Of a DNA stretch of 64,000 bases, positions 59,615 to 64,000 are shown piece by piece (position 1 is the stretch's first letter; every line of letters starts with the position of its first letter). Made by a program: the position numbers and the translations under genes. The DNA comes from Candidatus Segatella violae (lineage in GTDB: Bacteria; Bacteroidota; Bacteroidia; Bacteroidales; Bacteroidaceae), in NCBI GenBank assembly GCA_002440225.1, contig DJSH01000052.1:5127-69126 (forward strand), written 5' to 3'. A model generated the notes under the pieces. It was given only the letters and a program-made list of their open reading frames with translations. It had not been told where the DNA came from and made no database searches.

Positions 59615-61102
59615 ATGCAAAAAATTATCAGTATAAAAGACGGAGTGACTCGCATGCCCGAATGGCGTATGGCAGAGCCCGTAAACTTCGAGACCCTCGA
59701 TGGCGAGCACATCGCCATCGTAGGTCCCAACGGCGGTGGAAAATCCATGTTGGTAGACATCATCGTGGGTCGCCACCCACTGCTGATGCACGACCCCGAA
59801 TACAATTTCGCGCCTAGCCAGAAGCCGATGGTGAGCGACAACATCAAGTACATCACCTTCCGCGACACCTATGGCGGCGACAACGACCGCACCTATTTCC
59901 TCCAGCAACGCTGGAACCAGTTGGAGATAGACGAGAACACCCCTGTGGTGAAAGACAAGTTGGAGGAGGCCTACCAGATGGCGGGCGAAGACACCCAAGA
60001 GCGACGAGCCCTGCAACAGCACATCTACGAGCTCTTCCACATGCAGCACCTGCTCGACAAGTACACCATCCTGCTCTCCAGCGGCGAGCTGCGCAAGTTC
60101 AAGCTTGCCTCCACCCTCTTCGCCGAGCCACGGGTGCTCATCATGGACAATCCTTTCATCGGTCTCGACGCCGAGACCCGCGACCAGCTCAAGGAACTCC
60201 TCAAGACGCTCTCCTCTGAGCGTGCCCTGCAAATCATCCTCGTGCTGAGCAAGAGCGACGACATCCCCGACTTCATCACCCACGTGGTGGAGGTGAGAGA
60301 CATGAAGGTGTTGCCTAAGCAGACGAAGGCCGAATACCTCGCCAGCCGACAGCCCATCCCCGACCACGTGCTCTCACAGGAGATGAAGCAGGCAATCATC
60401 GACCTGCCCGTAAGCGACCGCGACTACCACACCCACGAGGTGGTGAAGATGAACAAGGTGCGCATCCAGTATGGCGAGCGCATCATCCTGAAAGACCTCG
60501 ACTGGACGGTGAACAACGGCGAGCGATGGGCGCTGAGCGGACAGAACGGAGCGGGCAAGAGCACCCTGCTAAGTCTCGTATGTGCCGACAACCCACAGAG
60601 TTACGCCTGCGACATCGCCCTCTTCGGCAACCCTCGTGGCAGCGGCGAGAGCATCTGGGACATCAAGAAACACATCGGCTACGTATCGCCCGAGTTGCAC
60701 CGCTCTTACCAGCGAGACATGCCTGCCATCCGCATCGTGGCGAGCGGACTGATGGACAGCGTGGGCCTCTACGTGAAGCCTAAGGAGGAAGACATGGGAA
60801 AGTGCCGCTTCTGGATGAAGGTGTTCGGGCTCGAAGGCCTGGAAGACAGAGGATTCCTCAAGCTCTCCAGCGGCGAGCAGCGACTGGTGCTACTGGCTCG
60901 TGCCTTCGTCAAGGACCCGGAGCTCCTTATCCTCGACGAACCGCTCCATGGTCTCGACAACCGCAACCGCCGACTGGTGAAAGACGTGATAGAGGCCTTC
61001 TGCCAGCGCGAGAACAAGACTATGATCATGGTGACCCACTACAAGGAGGAGTTGCCAGCCTGCATCGACCACAGCATCTTCCTCGTGCGCCACACCAAGT
61101 AA
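59615..61102 (+). CDS. Soluble double ABC ATPase (ModF-like), first site degenerate
   Basis: The 495-residue protein has two ABC domains and no membrane helices. Domain 1: Walker A GPNGGGKS (37-44), signature LSSGE (154-158), and Walker B LIMDNP with Asn179 where the catalytic Glu is expected; its H-loop position reads LSKSDD. Domain 2 keeps the full set: GQNGAGKST, LSSGEQRLVLLARA and LLILDEPLHGLD, then MIMVTHYKEE. This matches ModF-type tandem ATPases, which have no known permease here. The asymmetry suggests one regulatory and one hydrolytic site. It follows ruvC after a 140-base repeat spacer. Confidence 0.9.
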   Translation: MQKIISIKDGVTRMPEWRMAEPVNFETLDGEHIAIVGPNGGGKSMLVDIIVGRHPLLMHDPEYNFAPSQKPMVSDNIKYITFRDTYGGDNDRTYFLQQRWNQLEIDENTPVVKDKLEEAYQMAGEDTQERRALQQHIYELFHMQHLLDKYTILLSSGELRKFKLASTLFAEPRVLIMDNPFIGLDAETRDQLKELLKTLSSERALQIILVLSKSDDIPDFITHVVEVRDMKVLPKQTKAEYLASRQPIPDHVLSQEMKQAIIDLPVSDRDYHTHEVVKMNKVRIQYGERIILKDLDWTVNNGERWALSGQNGAGKSTLLSLVCADNPQSYACDIALFGNPRGSGESIWDIKKHIGYVSPELHRSYQRDMPAIRIVASGLMDSVGLYVKPKEEDMGKCRFWMKVFGLEGLEDRGFLKLSSGEQRLVLLARAFVKDPELLILDEPLHGLDNRNRRLVKDVIEAFCQRENKTMIMVTHYKEELPACIDHSIFLVRHTK

Positions 61103-61140
61103 GGTATTTCACATTATATTAATATAAAGAAAAAAGAGAT

Positions 61141-61653
61141 ATGAAGAAATATGTATTCATCATGCTGCTGAGCGTGCTCTCGCTTGGCAGCGCCAAGGCG
61201 CAGGACGTGCTGAACGAGATTTTGCGCACCTCCGACGCCATCATCAACGACACCACGAAGAGCCTCGACGTGCGCCGAGTGGCACTCTTCAAGTTTGATG
61301 CCATGACCTATCTGCGTGGCAAGATTTTGCCGCCCTACGTGATGCTCGACAAGAACGCCAACCCCGACACGCTCAACATGAAGATACGTTATCTCAACGA
61401 GCAGGCCTACGCCATGAACGTATACGTGACGCTCTATCAGAAGCGACTCAACGAGGCGAGCCAGAAGAATCGCTACATCGTGACCAGCCTCTTCAAGCAG
61501 GCCACCTTCGACCACAAGGCGTTCAACGACCCCGACACCGAGTTCACGCTCAGCTATTACAGCAAGCCCGATGCTCCCACCCCATTCTGCCTAGATTGCA
61601 ATTGGGTGCAGACCTTGGCGTTCATCCGCAGCATCGACTGGTCGAAGATTTAA
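61141..61653 (+). CDS. Secreted protein of unknown function
   Basis: The 170-residue protein has a signal peptide (FIMLLSVLSLGSAKAQ) and a mature part of about 150 residues with mixed helix and strand patterns (VALFKFDAMTYLRGKIL, IRYLNEQAYAMNVYVTLYQKRL). Two Cys (FCLDCNW) lie near the C-terminus. There is no lipobox, so it is probably periplasmic. I do not recognise the family. It lies 38 bases after the ModF-like gene and before a strong bidirectional terminator, so the two may be co-transcribed. Confidence 0.8.
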   Translation: MKKYVFIMLLSVLSLGSAKAQDVLNEILRTSDAIINDTTKSLDVRRVALFKFDAMTYLRGKILPPYVMLDKNANPDTLNMKIRYLNEQAYAMNVYVTLYQKRLNEASQKNRYIVTSLFKQATFDHKAFNDPDTEFTLSYYSKPDAPTPFCLDCNWVQTLAFIRSIDWSKI

Positions 61654-61672
61654 CGCATTTTTTATATAAACG

Positions 61673-61706
61673 AGAAAAGCCCAGAGCGTTTGCCCTGGGC
61701 TTTTCT
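61673..61706. terminator. Bidirectional terminator between the unknown secreted protein and uxaB
   Basis: AGAAAAGCCCAG and CTGGGCTTTTCT are perfect 12-base arms around a ten-base loop. T-rich arms on both strands mean it can end both convergent transcripts. Confidence 0.9.
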
Positions 61707-61722
61707 TTTGTTCTTATCATAC

Positions 61723-63204
61723 TTAGAGGATAGTCTTCACTGCCTCCAACATACCCTTTTCCTGGATAAGGTCGAGGTCTTTCTTCACGAGCTCGGTCAA
61801 GCCAGGAACGGTCTTGTTCAAGTCCTCGTGCCATACATAGTCGAATGCCAACACACCCTCGGCAATCTTCTGAGTGTCGCCGGTAGCCCAGAGCTCCTTC
61901 AACTTCTCGATAATCTTAGGGTCGTCGTTTGGCTGGATAGGAGCACCGTCCTCACGCACGCCACCCTTGTAGTATGTAATGATGGCAGCCAAACCGAATA
62001 CCAATCCCTGTGGCAACTCGCCCTTGCGCTCCAAGTAAATCTTCACGCCAGGCAGGTCGCGGGTCTCATACTTAGGGAATGAGTTGAGCATGATACTCGT
62101 CACCTGATGGTCTACGAATGGGTTCTCGAAACGCTCCAACACATCTGAGGCGAACTTCTGGAGCTCGTCCATAGGGAGGTTCAAGGTCTGCATCAGCTCC
62201 TCAAACTGCACCTTGTGGATGTACTTGCCCAGTACCGGGTGCTCGCAAGCATCGCGCACGATGTTCACGCCGCTCAGGTAGGTTACAGGGCTCAATACGG
62301 TGTGAGGGCCGTTGAGCAAAGTCACCTTGCGCTCGTGGTAAGGCTTCTCGTTGTCGGTGATGAGCACGTGGAGTCCAGCCTTGTCGGCAGGGAATTCTTC
62401 CTTCATCTGCTCCACGGTCATGTTCTCGGCCTTCTCGATTACCCAGAGGTGGAAGCTCTCGGCCTTCACCACGAGATTATCCTTGTAGCAAATCTTCTGC
62501 TGAATCTCCTTGATGGTGTCGCGAGGGAAGCCCGGTACGATGCGGTCTACGAGTGTGGCGCAAACGTAGCAGTGGTTGGTGAACCAATCCTTGAAGCCCT
62601 CGTAGTCGGCGCCCATGTCGCCCTTCCAAAGCTCGATATACTGGTAGATGCACTCCTTGAGGTGATGCCCGTTGAGGAAAATCAACTCACAAGGCATCAG
62701 GATCATACCCTTGGTAGGGTCGCCCTCGAAGTATTTGTAGCGGTGGAAGAGAAGCTGAACCAACTTGCCAGGATAAGAGGAAGCAGGCGCATCGGTAAAC
62801 TTGCAAGAGTCGTCGAAGGCGATGCCCGCTTCTGTGGTGTTAGAGATGATGAAACGCATCTCTGGCTGCTCAGCCAAGGCCATGAAAGCCTGGTTCTGAG
62901 AATATGGGTTCAAGGCACGGCTGATGACGTCGATGCGCTCCAATGTGTTCACTGGCTGGCCGTTCTCCTTGCCCTGCAAGTTGACGTGATAGAGGCAGTC
63001 CTGACCGTTGAGCCAGTCTACCATACCCTGAGCCAAAGGCTGCACTACAACGACAGAGCCGTTGAAGTCGGTCTTCTTGTTCATGTTCCACACGATCCAA
63101 TCTACGAATGCGCGGAGGAAGTTACCCTCGCCAAACTGAATGATTTTCTCTGGAGCCACGCTCTTAGGCGCGGTGCGCTTGTTTAATGATTTAAGCTCTT
63201 TCAT
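61723..63204 (-). CDS. uxaB: Tagaturonate reductase / altronate oxidoreductase UxaB
   Basis: UxaB reduces tagaturonate to altronate with NADH in galacturonate breakdown, a pectin-use pathway. The 493 residues match the mannitol dehydrogenase-type fold: IIQFGEGNFLRAFVDWIV (Rossmann Gly-rich start), SNTTEAGI, CYVCATLVDRIVPGFP and the active-site region LLNGPHTVLSPV. The length and NTTEAG motif fit UxaB. No other uxa gene is in the window. A -7 box is at 63248-63255. Confidence 0.93.
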   Translation of the reverse strand: MKELKSLNKRTAPKSVAPEKIIQFGEGNFLRAFVDWIVWNMNKKTDFNGSVVVVQPLAQGMVDWLNGQDCLYHVNLQGKENGQPVNTLERIDVISRALNPYSQNQAFMALAEQPEMRFIISNTTEAGIAFDDSCKFTDAPASSYPGKLVQLLFHRYKYFEGDPTKGMILMPCELIFLNGHHLKECIYQYIELWKGDMGADYEGFKDWFTNHCYVCATLVDRIVPGFPRDTIKEIQQKICYKDNLVVKAESFHLWVIEKAENMTVEQMKEEFPADKAGLHVLITDNEKPYHERKVTLLNGPHTVLSPVTYLSGVNIVRDACEHPVLGKYIHKVQFEELMQTLNLPMDELQKFASDVLERFENPFVDHQVTSIMLNSFPKYETRDLPGVKIYLERKGELPQGLVFGLAAIITYYKGGVREDGAPIQPNDDPKIIEKLKELWATGDTQKIAEGVLAFDYVWHEDLNKTVPGLTELVKKDLDLIQEKGMLEAVKTIL

Positions 63205-63247
63205 GATTTGTGTATTTGTTTTGTATTTCGTTTAATTTTTTCGTTTG

Positions 63248-63255
63248 CAAAGGTA
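63248..63255 (-). promoter_or_regulatory. -7 box for uxaB
   Basis: The minus strand reads TACCTTTG, 43 bases before the uxaB start. Confidence 0.65.
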
Positions 63256-63378
63256 TAAATAAAATCGTTACGTCGTATCGTTCCCCCCGAATTTTTTCAC
63301 GCAAACCTTTACGGATGGAGGTGGCGTTGATTGCCACCAAGGCAGTGGTGGATTGGCAGATGAAGAGATAATGAGGCT

Positions 63379-63418
63379 GTCGGCCCCTAGCTGACGGGCA
63401 ATCGTAGCTGGAGCCGAC
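63379..63418. repeat. Small inverted repeat (hairpin)
   Basis: GTCGGC...AGCT pairs with AGCT...GCCGAC over 40 bases, with a loop of about 13 bases. It has no T tract, so it is not an obvious terminator. Confidence 0.6.
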
Positions 63419-63463
63419 AAAGGGCTTTCTAGAGGAAGTGAAGATTTTTAGGCGTTCCCCAAA

Positions 63464-63615
63464 CTTACAATTACAGTTATTTCAAAAAGAAAAATGACAA
63501 GGCACCTTTCTCTTTTATATATATTTGATTATTAAGTAGTTATATATAATAAATTAGAGAATTGAAAGAATGGAAATGCCTTGAAAAAATAACTGTAATA
63601 CTGTAATTGTAATTA
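63464..63615. repeat. Long interrupted inverted repeat with TGTAAT iterons
   Basis: The left arm (CTTACAATTACAGTTATTTC, then CAAGGCACCTTTC) is matched by the right arm read in reverse (GGAAATGCCTTG, then AACTGTAATACTGTAATTGTAATT). The two arms frame an AT-rich centre of about 58 bases. The right arm carries two to three ACTGTAAT-like tandem units. It sits 67 bases upstream of the truncated ORF that follows. Confidence 0.8.
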
Positions 63616-63681
63616 CCAACCCCAGTCACTTTTCTCTAAAAGGCTCTATATCAGCTATTTAACACACAAACGTCAAACCCT

Positions 63682-64000
63682 ATGGATTACAACAAAACGA
63701 AAAAAAAGAAAAAAACAAAGTATAACATCAGTTTAAGCACTGCGCCATCGATGCCAAAGCTAGGAAAAGGCTCAGAATACATCAAACTTTTGCTCTCGCA
63801 AGTATCCAAGGACATGCACGAACCAATGGTGCCGATGCTCTTTCCAGTGCTTGCAGCCCACATAAGCGAGGCAAAAAATTTCAATATCCCGATCGAGATG
63901 CGCCCAGAGAACGCCTCTTCCTACAGCTCAAGCAGCTTTTGCCCTTACAGGGCGCATTCATTTCCCGACATTTACCCAGGGCTAGGTGCTTCTGGGCTTT
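63682..64000 (+). pseudogene. Truncated DUF3987-like ORF (primase/helicase-region relative), open at window end
   Basis: The frame is open from ATG 63682 to the window edge (106 codons). It starts with a Lys-rich stretch (MDYNKTKKKKKTKYN) and then reads MHEPMVPMLFPVLAAHISEAK. That resembles the conserved start of the DUF3987 domain, found in Bacteroidales proteins near VirE-N/BT4734-type primase genes. After residue 75 or so the match is lost. The last 20 residues are encoded by a copy of the dispersed hairpin repeat (63934-64000). It may be a decayed gene with a repeat inserted, or an intact unusual protein. The homology is judged by eye. Confidence 0.4.
63934..64000. repeat. Dispersed hairpin repeat element (copy 2, inverted, cut by window end)
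   Basis: GCTTTTGCCCTTACAGGGCGC is the reverse complement of part of the element at 59547-59573 with one mismatch. TTTACCCAGGG then CTAGGTGCTT follow, matching the core of copy 1 in inverse order with a short deletion. It lies inside the open frame of the DUF3987-like ORF. Confidence 0.8.

Larger units (their letters stand above)
63205..63681. other. 477-base non-coding stretch with inverted repeats
   Basis: This is the only gap longer than 300 bases. It holds the uxaB promoter box and a hairpin at 63379-63418. A short open stretch starts at 63315 (RMEVALIATKAVVDWQMKR in the rightward frame) and looks like a possible gene remnant. A large AT-rich inverted repeat with TGTAAT motifs lies at 63464-63615. 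No RNA gene was recognised. Confidence 0.6.

Noticed and set aside
63315..63371. Short rightward frame ending VDWQMKR in the gap near the window end
   Set aside because: Only about 19 codons remain with no start context; possibly a remnant of a lost gene, but too short to support.

Overview
This 64 kb window looks like chromosome from a gut-type Bacteroidales bacterium, most like Prevotella/Segatella. The evidence is many Bacteroidota-type -7 boxes (TAnnTTTG, in places with TTTG about 20 bases upstream), a full bat (aerotolerance) operon, DUF4271, DUF4248 and smalltalk small proteins, a TonB receptor and a GH43 enzyme with signal peptides, and HU-rich gene content. No rRNA, tRNA, CRISPR array or intact insertion sequence was seen.

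Layout. 0-4.3 kb: the tail of a Gly/Tyr-rich outer-membrane-like protein, then a leftward set of M48 lipoprotein protease, NfeD, SPFH/band 7 protein and a WecB-like protein that has lost key catalytic residues. 4.4-8.3 kb: rightward ftsY, rimO, an HU protein and a membrane-anchored HU-LysM fusion. 8.4-12.3 kb: leftward DUF4248, amidase and smalltalk mini-module, a GH43 glycosidase and an ATP-grasp-like protein. 12.4-21.4 kb: rightward AAA/DUF4143 ATPase, pyruvate:ferredoxin oxidoreductase, an unknown 180-residue protein and a tricorn-like protease. 21.6-31.05 kb: a compact polysaccharide locus (SLBB export protein, Wzz, Wzy, Wzx, three family-2 glycosyltransferases and an initiating sugar transferase). 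31.06-45.6 kb: mostly leftward housekeeping and envelope genes (YitT, a PRTase on the other strand, TonB receptor, DUF4271, U32, metA, M13 peptidase, ABC-F, queA). 44.9-54.3 kb: leftward moxR-DUF58-batA-batB-batC-batDE-PAP2 operon. 54.5-57.3 kb: MFS, panB and HAD. 57.5-61.7 kb: rightward rsmG, metallo-hydrolase, ruvC, a ModF-like double ATPase and an unknown secreted protein. 61.7-64 kb: leftward uxaB, then an unusual non-coding stretch with large inverted repeats leading into a truncated DUF3987-like ORF.

The most striking non-gene signal is a recurring habit. Short imperfect tandem duplications (14-29 bases per unit) lie on or just beyond stop codons at many places, including ftsY, rimO, nifJ, metA, batA, batB and moxR. 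Others lie inside transcribed spacers, including a regular five-unit 22-base array in the glycan locus. A second dispersed hairpin repeat occurs at 59.5 kb and again, inverted, at the window end, where it runs into the DUF3987-like ORF.

The best candidates for under-described biology are the smalltalk/amidase module (a tiny ORF ending in a lipobox with almost no mature protein), the HU-transmembrane-LysM protein, the catalytically degenerate WecB relative and the stop-proximal repeats. All family names come from reading sequence motifs without a database search.
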